NCBI RefSeq assembly: GCF_001553195.1 | Contig: NZ_CP014281.1 | Location: forward strand, 833,444 to 897,443 | Source of the DNA: Mycoplasmopsis canis PG 14 | GTDB lineage: Bacteria; Bacillota_I; Bacilli_A; Mycoplasmatales; Metamycoplasmataceae | Reading direction: 5' to 3' | Length of the DNA: 64,000 nt | Made by a program: the position numbers and the translations under genes | Notes under the pieces: generated by a model | Told to the model about the DNA's origin: nothing | What the model saw: only the letters and a program-made list of their open reading frames with translations | Database searches by the model: none | In this document: piece by piece, positions 10,375 through 21,976 of the stretch | Numbering within the stretch: position 1 is the stretch's first letter | How the letters are laid out: the number at the start of each line of letters is the position of its first letter

Positions 10375-12786
10375 ATGTCTAATCTAAAAAGAAAACATAA
10401 AGTTATTTTATTAACATTAGGTAGCGTTGCTTCCTCAACTGCAGTTTTCGGTACAATTCACGGTATTAAAACTGATAAATCATTATCTCAAGAATTTAAA
10501 GTTAAAAGTAGTTGAAAGGCTTTTTTAGATGATAACACCGCAGACCTTTCAAAAGCTTTTCCAAATACATATGATGCCGAATTACCAAGAAAGCCGGAAC
10601 CTAAACCGGTTCCGCCCGCAAAACCAATTGAAAAACCAATTGATGTTATAGATATACCAAAAATTATAGAGCCTAAGCCAGAACCAGAACCAAAACCGGA
10701 ACCATTACCTCCTTCTCCAGTTCCTACACCTAAACCGGAGCCTAAACCGGAGCCTAAGCCAGAACCAAAACCTATTGAAACAAATCCTCCTGTTGTAGTT
10801 ATCCCTGAGGAAAAACCAAAACCGGAGCCTAAACCAGTTCCTGAACCACCAAAAGAAACTAGAGAGAGAAAAGAAATAGTCAAAGACGATATAAGATACT
10901 TTGCTGATGTAGTTACTTTCCCTCCAAGAACTGATAAAAAAAGCGATGTGGAAAAAGGGATAACAAATCGTGTTCCATATAGAGCAGAAATAACACCAGA
11001 CATAGAGAATGTTACTGGTGCATTAACAGAAGCTAATATCAAAGCCAGTGTTAATAGAGCTATAAGACATGGTAGAAGTTCAGATCACATTTTTAGTGCT
11101 GGTAGTTCATATCGTGAAATTTTAGAAAATGATGATCTTGATGTAGAACGTAAAGTAAATTACTTTAACAATCAAGGAAGTAGTGGTGAACAATTAGAAA
11201 GCTTGTGATATAGATATCATAATCTACTAAAAAATAAAGAACTATTGAGAAAATACGTTGATCAAGAAGGTGAAAGAAATTTTGAAAAATGATGAAATGA
11301 TAAGAGAATGTTTAGTTGAGAACCTCCTAGATCATACAACCGCCGTCAAATTCCTCTAGGTCATTTGCTTCTAATAATGCACATTGATCACAGTAAAATC
11401 ACAAAAATTAGTGATGAAGTAAAAAGAGAATTAGCTAAGGGATTTGTTATTCCTAATGATTATGCAACCTTACATGTCAATGAAAATGGTGAATGATTCT
11501 CACATAATTATGAACCACCAAACAACCCAACCGTTGACAGAATCGTAAGAGACAATAAACGTAAGCGTGTTCTTGGAAATAATGATAAATGAAGTCGTAG
11601 CGCAGAAGATATTGAACGTGGAAAATTTGCAAATTGAAGCGATCGTGATGTTACAGCAACTTTTAGGGAGCAACATGGATTTGGTGATTTATTAAAACGT
11701 GGTGGTGGTATTTACGCAACTGAATATACTCGCAAAGAGAAAATTGAAGGTGTAGATAGAGATAAAGCTGTTGTTATTACAATTGATGTTTTAACCCCGC
11801 ATGCTTACCAAAACGCTGAAGAAGTTATTAAAAAATTCCAAGAAAAAGGAATTGAAATTACAGGTTATCGTATAAAGAATATTGGTAAAACTGGTTATGA
11901 TCAAGATATGGCCAAAATATTTGCTGCACTTCCTCAAAAATTACCAATGCTCGAGTTATTTTTTGAGTCAAAAAATACTTCAGCTTTAAAATATATTAAA
12001 GATAAAGAAATTGATGAATTGTCAATGATCACTAATAATAAGGTGAATTCGTTGGCTGATGATTGAGCATTTAACCCATGAGCCCTCAATAAAGTCGCAT
12101 GAGTAAATATGGCTGATTACAATGTCTCAAGTGACTACAATAGATCATTAACAATATACACACGTATTACTTTTGATAATCTTGCTTTTGATCCTGAAGA
12201 TTACAAACCTGGTGATTTATCAATAATTAACAACGGATTAAGAATGGCGTATTGAGTAAGAAATAATGAGCGGATTTTCCAAGGTGGATTTGGTCCAGGT
12301 TTAAAACCAGACAGAGATAGTAGTGGAAACTCATATCCTATGGGGGTAGATTTTTCAAGAATTCCACAAATAAAAACATTGTACGGAATGATTTTCTATA
12401 ACGAAGATAACCCTAGTCAAATAAGAAAATTGAACAAAATAAAATTATATAACGATTCAGACACTTGGTCTGTTACTACAACTGAAATGAATAATGCACA
12501 ATTCGCAGATATTTTAATAACTACGCAACCCCAAATGCCTAGATCAAAAATTATGTTTAGTAACGGAACAACAACAAGAAAAATTAAGATATTACCTACA
12601 TCTCAAGATAGCACTATAACAGCTTCCGGACTAAGACATTTAAAAACATTAATTAGTTATAGTCATCTTTCTCAAAATACAGAAATAATTATCCAACAAG
12701 GCGCAAATAATCTTTATAAATCTCTACAACAAGCTGGATATAATGTACGTTTCGAAAGTTCTGAAGATGATTTAATTATTTATTAA
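10375..12786 (+). CDS. mib: MIB-type immunoglobulin-binding protein, copy 3
   Basis: Third paralogue, 803 residues, and the longest of the four because of an expanded proline-rich stalk (about residues 72-165) built of KPEP-type repeats. The N-terminus has the hydrophobic stretch VILLTLGSVASSTAVFG. The conserved body starts at GITNRVPYRAEITPDI and includes LPMLELFFESKNTSALK, NNKVNSLADDWAFNPW and NERIFQGGFGPG. Phe stands in GGFGPG where the other copies have Trp. Two adjacent ATGs (10372, 10375) could start it; the second is 5 bases from AGGAG and is preferred. It shares a transcript with MIP1 and no promoter separates them. Confidence 0.85.
10675..10860 (+). repeat. Imperfect tandem repeat encoding the KPEP stalk of MIB3
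   Basis: Iterated 6-base and 12-base units of the type CCGGAGCCTAAA / CCAGAACCAAAA encode alternating Lys-Pro-Glu-Pro. Such low-complexity DNA could change length by slippage and vary the stalk. Confidence 0.7.
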
Positions 12787-12793
12787 AATAAAC

Positions 12794-12831
12794 AATAAAG
12801 ATATATTTATTTAATGTATCTTTATTTTTTT
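12794..12831 (+). terminator. Terminator after MIB3
   Basis: A 10-bp stem AATAAAGATA/TATCTTTATT is followed by a T run. The rest of the gap to 13000 is AT-rich and shows nothing else. Confidence 0.7.
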
Positions 12832-13012
12832 AAAATCATATTTTTTATATTTTTAAAAGAAGAAAAAAATAAAAAATACATTTCTATTAAAATTACAAAT
12901 AACAATAAAAATTACTTTTTAAACACTATATAAAGGATTAAAAACATTTTTTTAAAACCATTTATATAAGTATGGTATAGTGATTTTACCAAAGAAAATA
13001 AGTTATTAAATG

Positions 13013-13021
13013 TGATAAAAT
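13013..13021 (+). promoter_or_regulatory. Extended -10 promoter of MIB4-MIP2
   Basis: TGATAAAAT within ATTAAATGTGATAAAATAAA is the fourth copy of the island promoter block and is followed by AAATGTAGATATAT. Confidence 0.6.
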
Positions 13022-13064
13022 AAAAATGTAGATATATATTATAAATATATATTTTGGAGGAAAT

Positions 13065-15428
13065 ATGATTAATAGAAAGAAAAAAGTAATTCTTATAGCA
13101 TCATCAATAGGATTGACTGCAGCTTCTATTGCAACAACTCTTGTACACACAACTTCAGCATCAACAAAAGGTTTTAAATTTCAAATTGATAGAAATGCAA
13201 AACCTAATTTTGAGTCTGGTGATGTGGATTTAACAAAATCAATAATTAGTGCTTCGGATTATAATTTGCCAAAGAAACAAGCACCTGAAATTGTTGAGCC
13301 GCCTAAAATTGTTGAGCCACCTACAACAATTGCTAAACCAATTATAAAGGACCCCGAAAAACCTCAGCCAATACCTAAACCTGTTCCTGAACCAATAACA
13401 CCATCTCCAAACCCTACCCCTGCGCCTAAACCCGCACCGACTCCAACACCTGCACCTAAACCTACACCAATTCCTGTACCACCTAAACCAGTTGAGCCAC
13501 CTAAACCAAAAAAAGTTAAAAAATTAATAAAACATGGTGACATTGAATTCGAAGCAGATGTTATAGAAATACCAGAAAAAACTTATGATTCTTCTGATAT
13601 TGAAAAAGGAATTACAAACCGTGTTCCTTACACAGCGGAAGTTACACCGGATGTTACTGGAGTAAATGGGGCCCTTACAGCAGAAAACATTAAAAAAACA
13701 CTAGGTAGAGCCGTTAATAAAGCTAAAATGGTTGGAAAACATTTTAGCAATGATTATGGATATGGGGCGGCATTAGGAAATCCTAACTTAGATATTGCAG
13801 AAAAACAAAACTATATTGCCAACGATGGAAATGCACCTGATCATTTAGGGAATTTATGGGCTAGATATGAAGCACTTTTATCATCTAAGGAAAACATAAA
13901 ACAATATTTAAATCCTACTGGTCTAGCTAATTTAGATAAATGGTGAGATATGACAGAAACAATTTCGTGACCAAGATTAATGGGGACCGAAACTCGGCCA
14001 TTAGGAAAATTATTATTACTAATGAATATTGATCCAGACAAAATTACAAAGTTGAGTAAGGAAGTTTTAGATCAATTAAAAAATGGAAGTACAATTCCAA
14101 ATTATGGTGGTGATGTTTATGTCAATTCTAATGGTGAATGAGTTTCAAGAACTTTTGAACCAGCTGTAAATAAAGTAACAGGAGAGATGACAAGAAACAA
14201 TAAGATCAAACGTGTTTTCGGAAATAATGACTATTATTGAAGAAGTCCTGATGATATTAAAAAAGGGAAATTTGCTAATTGAACTGATAGAGATGTTACA
14301 AGTTACTATGCTGGTAGAGGACTGGATGTGTATGGTGGCGGAATTAAAATTACAGAATACACAAGAAATGATGTAGTTGAAGGTGCAACAAGAGAAAAAG
14401 GTGTGGTAGTTACCCTTGACGTTCTAGAACCTAATGCATATAAAAAAGCTGAAAAATTAATCAAACAACTCCAAGAAAAAAATATTGAAATTACAGGGTA
14501 TAGAATCGAAAATATCGGTAAAGCAGGAAGTACACAAGATATGTCTAAAATATTTGCTGCCTTGCCTAATAAATTACCTCTTCTTGAATTATTTTTCGAA
14601 TCAAGAAATACATCTGCTCTTAAATATTTGAGAGATAAAGAAATTGATGAATTATCACTATTAACTAATAATAAAGTTAATTCATTACACGATGAATGAG
14701 CATTTAACCCATGAGCACTAAATAAAGTTGCATGAGTTAATATGGCAGATTATAATGTATCAAGTTCTTATAATTCATGAGATACAATTTACACACGTAT
14801 TACATTTGATAATTTAGCCTTTGATCCAGAGAACTACACAACCGAAGGTGATTGATCTGAAATTAATAACGGTTTAAGAATGGCTTACTGAGTAAGAAAT
14901 AATGAACGTATTTTCCAAGGAGGATGAGGTCCTGGACTTAAACCTGATAGAGATGCAGCCGGAAATTCATACCCTATGGGAGTTGATTTTTCAAGAATAC
15001 CAAAAATAAAAACGTTAAGAGGTATGGTATTTTACGATATTAAAAACCCTTCAAGAAAAAGAAAACTTAATAAAATTAAACTTTATAATGACTCTGATAC
15101 ATGAGAAGTCACTACTGCGGATTTAAATTTAGCGCAATTTGATGATGTTTTAGTTAAGAATTCTAGAGCGCCTAGATCTAAAATTAAATTTAGTAATGGG
15201 GCTTTAACTAAAAAAATTAAAATTAAACCAACTGTTAGTGTTCAAAATATTAATGGTGATGGAATAAGACATTTATCAACATTAATGCAATATTCAGATG
15301 GTAATTTTTCAAAAAGTTCAACTGAAATAATTGTTACTGACGGAGCTGTGCAACTTTACAATACACTTAAATCAGCAGGATTTAATGTAAGATACACAAA
15401 TATTGAAGATGAATTTGAAATCTTTTAG
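13065..15428 (+). CDS. mib: MIB-type immunoglobulin-binding protein, copy 4
   Basis: Fourth paralogue, 787 residues with UGA as Trp. The N-terminal anchor is followed by a proline-rich stalk at about residues 72-150 made of PAPKP/PTPAP units, different in composition from the other copies. The conserved body begins at GITNRVPYTAEVTPDV and carries LPLLELFFESRNTSALK, NNKVNSLHDEWAFNPW and NERIFQGGWGPG. GGAGG lies 4 bases before the start. MIP2 starts 21 bases after its stop, so this pair forms an operon in binder-then-protease order, opposite to MIP1-MIB3. Confidence 0.85.
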
Positions 15429-15449
15429 ATTTGGGATGAGGTATTAATT

Positions 15450-18071
15450 ATGAAAAAGAAAATTGTTAATAAAGTTTTATCAGGGTTATTACTAACTTCT
15501 TCTTTAACTCCACTTATAACTTTAGTAAGCTGTAATAAAGATGACTTAGATAAAAAGAAAACATCAGATAAAAATACAAATGATCCAAATAAAAACATAA
15601 ATGAAAACGGAAAACAAACAACAGGTGGAGAAACTGAACTATCTAGCGAAGAGATTTCTAAAATAATTAAAGAAAACGACATTAATAAAATTGGAAAAAT
15701 TTATTTTGAATTAGAAGGTGATTCAAATGCTCCATTTAGTATTCCTAGAAGAATTTCTGATCCAAGTCAAATTACATTAAGAGAAGCAATTGAATCTAAC
15801 ACTGATTTTGAACCAAATAATACAAAAATAGGTGGAACAGTCTTAAATAAAAGGATTCTAGATGATAAATCAAGTTTAGAAATTTCTATACTATTTAAAA
15901 ATAATCAAATAGTTAAATATGTTATCAAAGGATTTAAACAAGATACAAATCCTTATGCTCCACCTATTGAATCTGATAGCGAAAGAGAAAAAAGACTATC
16001 AGAAGAAAATGATTATGCAGTAAATAAAAATCACATTCAAAAATATGAATATGACTTAGAGAAAATAAAAAATGTTTTAGAAGCTAATAAATATTCTAGA
16101 AATTTTACTACTTCAGAATCATCAAAAGAAAAATATAACAAAATTGCTGAAGAATTAAATATGCCTGATTATGATACTGCTTCTAAATTCGGTTTTGTTA
16201 TACCTAAGTATGATGAAAGCGGCAACATTACTGGATTAGATATCCCAAATCGTGGGGCAAGATCAACTACTCACTGATATGATCATTATAAAAGATTAAC
16301 AGAAGGTGGTCCAAACAGAAATACTGGTTTACCAAGAAAATTAATAAATGATAATTATGCGGAAGCTGCACTTCAGTCTTATATGGTAACTTTTTCTAGT
16401 TTTTATCTTTCTAGTGACCCTGTGGTCCAAACAAAATTAGAGAGATATTTAGGGGAACCAAAATTTGATATCTATGGTTTAGTTAATTTAATAAAAACAG
16501 AGTCTAAAAAACAAGAATTTAAAGCCCGTTTAGATAAGGATAAAGCAGATAGAGCATACCCTAATGACGCTGTTGTTGAAGCTGTTTTCCGAGATACTAT
16601 CAAACAACTAGAATCAGAAGCAGGAACAACTCAATCTCAAATTGATGATATGTATAAGAATATATATACTCCTTTTATAAAAACTCAATGAGATTTGTTG
16701 ATAAAGGCGGTAGAAAAACATAAAAGCGAATTGCCTGAAGGTACAATAGAAAGATTGAAAAAAATAGTAAACGGCGATAATGTTTATGACTTCAAAACAT
16801 TTAATAACTTCAAAGGAAAAGCAAGAAGCTCTGGTGGCGAATCCGGAACTGCTTGAATTTTGGATTATGAATTACCAAAGAGTGGTAGAAGTTATCCTAC
16901 AAAATGATATTTTGCAACAAACTATCACGTAATTAATGGATCAGACGTTGATACAATTGATTATATCGGAATGAATCGTTTAAAAAGAACTGACGAAAAA
17001 CATATTTTTAGTAATTTAAAAGTTGTTGATGTAGAAGATAGAATTGAAAAAATTTCTTTTGGGAAAGAAGGGTTTAAAAGAGTTTTTGATGCTAGGGATG
17101 TTTTAAATACAAATCCTTCTACATTATCTGGAGATGATAAATTTAAAGATAAAGAGGAATTCATGGATTTTGCTGTTTTTGAATTAGATTTTGAAAAATT
17201 TACAGCAAAAGATAGAGATAATAAAACTGCAGAAGAATATGCTAAATGATTCACTAATAATTACGCAAATATTGAGGATAAATTAAAACTAAAAGTCCCG
17301 AAATTTGATTATATAAATAGTTATGACAAAATAGATCAACCACTATTAAGAAAACCTGGGGAAACTCAAGAAAATAAACAATATGATAACTTGTACGTTG
17401 TTTCATACCCTAAAGCACAAAGCAAAGGATTTTTTGATTTCTACCTCAAACAATATGAAGATGATGATCAACTAAGAGTAATTAAATGAACTCACACAAT
17501 GTGAACAAACGCTTCTTCACGTTGATATGATCTTAGCAGCGCAACTGGTGAAAGAGATGAAAGATTAGTAAAACGTGGTGGAACACTTTCAAATATGTTA
17601 AATTTAAGACAGTTTAAAGATAAACCAGGAGTATTCGATAATTTTATTATTAACCCTCGTCTATCTGGTGATAAATTCTTATTATCTAGAGATGATAATA
17701 AAGAATATATAAATAGTGGTATTGGGATGTTATTAAAGAACTTTGAAATCGGAGGTGGTGCTAGTGGATCTGCTGTAAGAAATCAAAATAATGAAATAGT
17801 AGGAATTATTGCTATCGGATTTACAGGTTCTACTACATCAGGTGCAATGGGACTTCGTTCATATGGTTATGATTACAAAGGATTATATGGAAGTACATAC
17901 ACAAACCTTCCTCAATATGATTTAATATTTGGTGGTGGAAAAGACCAGAATATTGGACATTCATATAGAGAAAAATTAAAAGAATTATACCCAAGTGGTA
18001 TAAACACATATTTAATGAAAAATGGTGTTAATGATATACCTGAAGGATACAAATTTAACAACAATAAATAA
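15450..18071 (+). CDS. mip: MIP-type immunoglobulin serine protease lipoprotein (DUF31 family), copy 2
   Basis: Second protease of the island, 873 residues and 55 longer than copy 1. The lipobox LVSC (Cys about residue 27) ends a hydrophobic signal, then an Asp/Lys/Asn-rich linker. The catalytic set is His493 in FATNYHV, a candidate Asp573 in FMDFAVF and Ser772 in GGGASGSAV. The C-terminal YKGLYGS and NLPQYDLIFGGGKDQ blocks match copy 1. UGA codons are Trp throughout. GAGG precedes the start. It is predicted to cleave immunoglobulin bound by MIB4 on the cell surface. Confidence 0.88.
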
Positions 18072-18095
18072 CTCTAAAAAATGAGTTATTTTTTT
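18067..18095 (+). terminator. Terminator after MIP2
   Basis: An 8-bp stem AATAACTC/GAGTTATT is followed by five T. The first arm overlaps the MIP2 stop codon. It closes the MIB/MIP island. Confidence 0.75.
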
Positions 18096-18200
18096 AATTT
18101 TAATATTTAAAATAATGTAAAAAAATATTAAATAAAAACTTTTAACCCTATAATGTAGTAGTAAAAAAAATTTTTTACGACACACTAGGGTGTGTTGTTA

Positions 18201-18209
18201 TGTTATAAT
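18201..18209 (+). promoter_or_regulatory. Extended -10 promoter of the str operon
   Basis: TGTTATAAT is a perfect extended -10 box. A small hairpin (ACACAC/GTGTGT, about 18182-18198) lies directly upstream in the -35 area. The leader to rpsL is about 65 bases. Confidence 0.7.
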
Positions 18210-18277
18210 ATTCAAGCTATTATTTAATACATAGCCTAAACATTGTTTAAAATATTAAAAAATCAGAAAGGATAACA

Positions 18278-18691
18278 ATGCCAACAACAAATCAGTTAGT
18301 TAATAATGGTCGTAGTTCAAAGATCAAGAAGCAAAATGCTCCTGCGTTATCTTTAACATACAACTCATTAATTAAAAAATCTAAAAAAATGGCATCACCA
18401 TTCAAACGTGGTGTATGTACTCGTGTTGCAACAATGACACCTAAAAAACCTAACTCAGCTTTACGTAAATATGCTCGTGTTAAGTTATCAAATACAATGG
18501 AAGTTACAGCATACATTCCAGGAGAAGGACACAACTTACAAGAACACTCTGTTGTTTTAATTCGTGGAGGGCGTGTTAAAGACTTACCTGGGGTTAGATA
18601 CCACATCGTTCGTGGAACACAAGATGCTGCCGGAGTTGCAAAACGTAACCAAGGTCGTAGTTTATACGGAACAAAAAAAGCTAAAAACTAA
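18278..18691 (+). CDS. rpsL: 30S ribosomal protein S12
   Basis: Decoding-centre protein, 137 residues, the usual size. The conserved core [11 protein letters not shown] and the segment [17 protein letters not shown] are intact. GAAAGG precedes the ATG. It is the first gene of the rpsL-rpsG-fusA operon. Confidence 0.98.
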   Translation: MPTTNQLVNNGRSSKIKKQNAPALSLTYNSLIKKSKKMASPFKRGVCTRVATMTPKKPNSALRKYARVKLSNTMEVTAYIPGEGHNLQEHSVVLIRGGRVKDLPGVRYHIVRGTQDAAGVAKRNQGRSLYGTKKAKN

Positions 18692-18739
18692 TTTAAGCAT
18701 AATTTAAATTTTAATTAAATACAAAAATAGGAGGACATT

Positions 18740-19210
18740 ATGTCAAGAAAGAAAAGCGCGCCAATCCGTGAAGTACTTGCAGATCCAGTTTTTAACTCAT
18801 TAGTAGTTACAAAATTAATTAACCAAATTATGCTTGACGGAAAAAAATCAATTGCTCAAGATATTTTATATTCAGCATTTGAAATTATTAAAGAAAAAAC
18901 AAACAAAGAACCAATGGAAGTATTTTTAGCAGCTGTTGAAAATATTACTCCACAATTAGAAATTCGTACAAGAAGAATCGGAGGAACAAACTACCAAGTT
19001 CCTACTGAAGTTCCTGCACGTAGAAAACAAACATTAGCACTTAGATGATTAGTGCAATATGCTAGATTAAGAAACGAAAAAACAATGGATGTTCGTTTAG
19101 CTAATGAAATCATCGATGCATCAAACAAAACAGGTGGAGCAATCAAAAAACGTGAAGATACACACAAAATGGCTGAAGCTAACCGTGCATTCGCACACTT
19201 CAGATGATAG
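18740..19210 (+). CDS. rpsG: 30S ribosomal protein S7
   Basis: Primary binder of the 16S rRNA 3' domain, 156 residues. The frame has two UGA Trp codons, at 19049 and at the residue just before the TAG stop. Core motifs include LDGKKSIAQ and [14 protein letters not shown]. The strong SD AGGAGG lies 7 bases before the ATG. It is 48 bases after rpsL. Confidence 0.98.
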
Positions 19211-19236
19211 TGTTTATCATTTAAGTTTTTAGAATT

Positions 19237-21327
19237 ATGGCTAGAGATTACGAATTAAAAGATTACCGTAATATCGGTATTATGGCCCACATTGATGCAG
19301 GTAAAACAACAACTACAGAAAGAATTTTATTCCATACAGGAAAAATTCACAAAATTGGTGAAACACACGACGGTGGTTCACAAATGGACTGAATGGAACA
19401 AGAAAAAGAAAGAGGTATTACAATTACTTCTGCTGCTACAACAGCTTTCTGAAAAGGTAAAAGAATTAATATTATCGATACTCCAGGGCACGTTGACTTC
19501 ACAGTAGAAGTTGAACGTTCACTTCGTGTATTAGATGGTGCTGTTGCAGTTCTTGATGCTCAATCAGGAGTTGAACCACAAACAGAAACTGTTTGAAGAC
19601 AAGCAACTAATTACAAAGTTCCACGTATTGTTTATGTAAATAAAATGGATAAAGCTGGTGCTGACTTTGCAGCTTCAGTTGCTTCAGTTAAACAAAGATT
19701 AGGTGGAAATGCTGTTGCTATCCAATGACCTATCGGTGCTGAATCAGATTTCAAAGGATTAATTGATTTAGTTACATTACAAGCATTCACATACAATGGT
19801 GAAGCACAAGAAGAAGAATTCCCAACAGAAATTCCAACTGACTTAAAAGAAATAGTTGAAATTAAACGTCAAGAATTATTAGAAGCTGTTGCAGCTTTTG
19901 ATGAAGAACTTATGATGGTTGTTCTTGAAGGTGGAGAAGTTGATATTCCTACATTTAAAGACGCAATTAGAAAAGCTACTTTAACTTCAGAATTTTTCCC
20001 AGTAGTTTGTGGAACATCATTCAAAAACAAGGGTGTTAAGAAAATGATTGATGCCGTTGTTGATTACTTACCATCACCTTTAGATATTCCTGCTATTAAA
20101 GCACACGAAGGTGAACAAGAAATTAGTGTTGAAGCAACAGATGAAGGAAACTTCGCTGCTTTAGCATTCAAAGTTATGAACGACCCATTTGTTGGATCAT
20201 TAACATTCTTCCGTGTTTACCGTGGTGTTTTAAACAAAGGAAGTTATGTATTTAACTCAACAAAAGGTGAAAAAGAACGTATCGGACGTATCTTACAAAT
20301 GCACGCAAACAGCCGTGTTGAAATCGATGAATGTCGTGCTGGAGATATTGCTGCCGCTGTTGGTCTTAAATATACAACAACAGGTGATACACTTGTAGAT
20401 GAAAAATCAGCAAAAATCGTTTTAGAAAAAATGGTATTCCCAGAACCAGTTATTTCTCAAGCTTTAGAACCAGAATCAAAAGCTGCTACAGAAAAACTTT
20501 CATTAGGATTACAAAAACTTGCAGCTGAAGACCCTACATTTAGAACATACACAGACGAAGAAACAGGTCAAACAATTATTGCTGGTATGGGTGAATTACA
20601 CCTTGATATTATTGTTGATCGTTTAAAACGTGAATTTGGTGTACAAGCTAAAGTTGGAGCTCCTCAAGTTTCATACCGTGAAACAATTACAAAAACAGCA
20701 GAAGTTGAAGGAAAACACATCAAACAATCTGGTGGTAAAGGACAATACGGTCACGTATGAATTAAATTTGAACCAAACCCAGATGGTGGATTTGAATTTG
20801 TCGACAAGATTGTTGGTGGTAAAATTCCAAAAGAATACATTAAATCAATCCAAAAAGGACTTGAAGAAAAAATGGCAGCTGGTATTTTAGCTGGTTACCC
20901 AATGATTGATATGAGAGCTACATTATTTGATGGATCATACCATGATGTCGATTCATCAGAAATGGCTTACAAAATTGCTGCTTCTAAAGCTCTTACAAAA
21001 GCTAAAGACCTTATTGGTACAGTATTATTAGAACCTATTATGGATGTTTCAGTTGTTGTTCCTTCTGATCACATGGGGGATGTAATTGGTGATCTATCTC
21101 GTCGTAGAGGTCTTGTAAACGATCAAGAACAAAGAAATGATGGAGCTGTTATAGTTAGAGCACAAGTTCCTTTATCAGAAATGTTCGGTTACTCAACAGA
21201 ACTTAGATCTATGACAAGTGGACGTGGTACATACCAAATGCAATTTGATCACTATGAAAAAACTCCAAAAAATATTTCTGACGAAATTGTTAAACGTAGA
21301 AATATTCAAGCTAAAGATGAAGAATAA
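19237..21327 (+). CDS. fusA: Elongation factor G
   Basis: GTPase that drives ribosomal translocation, 696 residues. G1 is AHIDAGKT at residues 17-24. G2 (ERGITI), G3 (DTPGHVDF) and G4 (NKMD) are present, followed by the domain III-V region including the GMGELHLDI motif. UGA codons at several conserved Trp sites are read through. It starts 26 bases after rpsG with no clear SD, so coupling to rpsG is likely. Confidence 0.97.
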
Positions 21328-21355
21328 TATTTAAACAATATTCAAATTAATAATT

Positions 21356-21381
21356 AAACAAGTCGAAAGGCTTGTTTTTTT
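21356..21381 (+). terminator. Terminator of the str operon
   Basis: The stem AAACAAGTC/GGCTTGTTT has a GAAA tetraloop and ends in a T run. Confidence 0.85.
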
Positions 21382-21415
21382 ATAAAAAAATCACCGTAGT
21401 GATTTCAAAATAATT

Positions 21416-21931
21416 TTATACTTCTTGTTCAGATTGAAATGCTGCTGTTAATGTCCCGCAAAAAGCGCAACTTAAAAATCTTTGATCTTCACTAAACTCT
21501 ACGAATCTAGCATTTTTTGTATATTTTCTTGTGTACTCTGAACCATCTAAAAAATTAACTTTTAAAAATGGTATATAAAGCATAACTCTTGATGCTGGTT
21601 CCAAATCAGAATTATAAACAGTGTGAATTCTTAAGTCATGTGAATGGAAAATATTAGTTTTAAGCAATTCTACCTCATCAGGGAGAAAGAAGCTCATTAT
21701 TCTTGAGTAATTATATTCAAGAATTTCATCAACATTAATACCTTCATTATTATGTTCTTTTAATAATTCTTTATATGTTTCGAAAAAAATGTTTTTATCG
21801 AACAAATTAACTTGTTTATCTTCATATATTTCTAAAAATGTATTATAAAGATCATATTCATTATTTGATCCAAACAAATAATCATATTCTCTTTCACATT
21901 TAATGCACTTTGCATGTACTCTTGTTCCCAT
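21416..21931 (-). CDS. Hypothetical protein with split zinc-ribbon-like cysteines
   Basis: Unrecognised protein of 171 residues. One CxxC pair lies near the N-terminus (CIKC, residues 9-12) and a second near the C-terminus (CAFC). The termini could together form one zinc knuckle around an acidic, helix-rich middle. There is no signal peptide or membrane segment, so it is probably cytoplasmic. It is divergent from rnhB with about 45 bases between the starts, and convergent with fusA. Function is not assigned; a nucleic-acid or ribosome role would only be a guess from the ribbon. Confidence 0.7.
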   Translation of the reverse strand: MGTRVHAKCIKCEREYDYLFGSNNEYDLYNTFLEIYEDKQVNLFDKNIFFETYKELLKEHNNEGINVDEILEYNYSRIMSFFLPDEVELLKTNIFHSHDLRIHTVYNSDLEPASRVMLYIPFLKVNFLDGSEYTRKYTKNARFVEFSEDQRFLSCAFCGTLTAAFQSEQEV

Positions 21932-21959
21932 AATTCCTCCACTTTTATATATTTAATTT

Positions 21960-21965
21960 TATAAT
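21960..21965 (+). promoter_or_regulatory. -10 box of rnhB
   Basis: TATAAT ends 11 bases before the rnhB ATG, so the transcript would begin about 5 bases before the start codon with no room for an SD. Confidence 0.5.
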
Positions 21966-21976
21966 AAAATTTAAGT

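Noticed and set aside
10675..10860. CRISPR-like repeats in MIB3
   Set aside because: The units are coding, contiguous and without spacers. No CRISPR array or cas gene is present.
10488..11042. Gly/Ser-rich minus-strand frame opposite MIB3
   Set aside because: It is the antisense image of the KPEP repeat and has no SD or start context.
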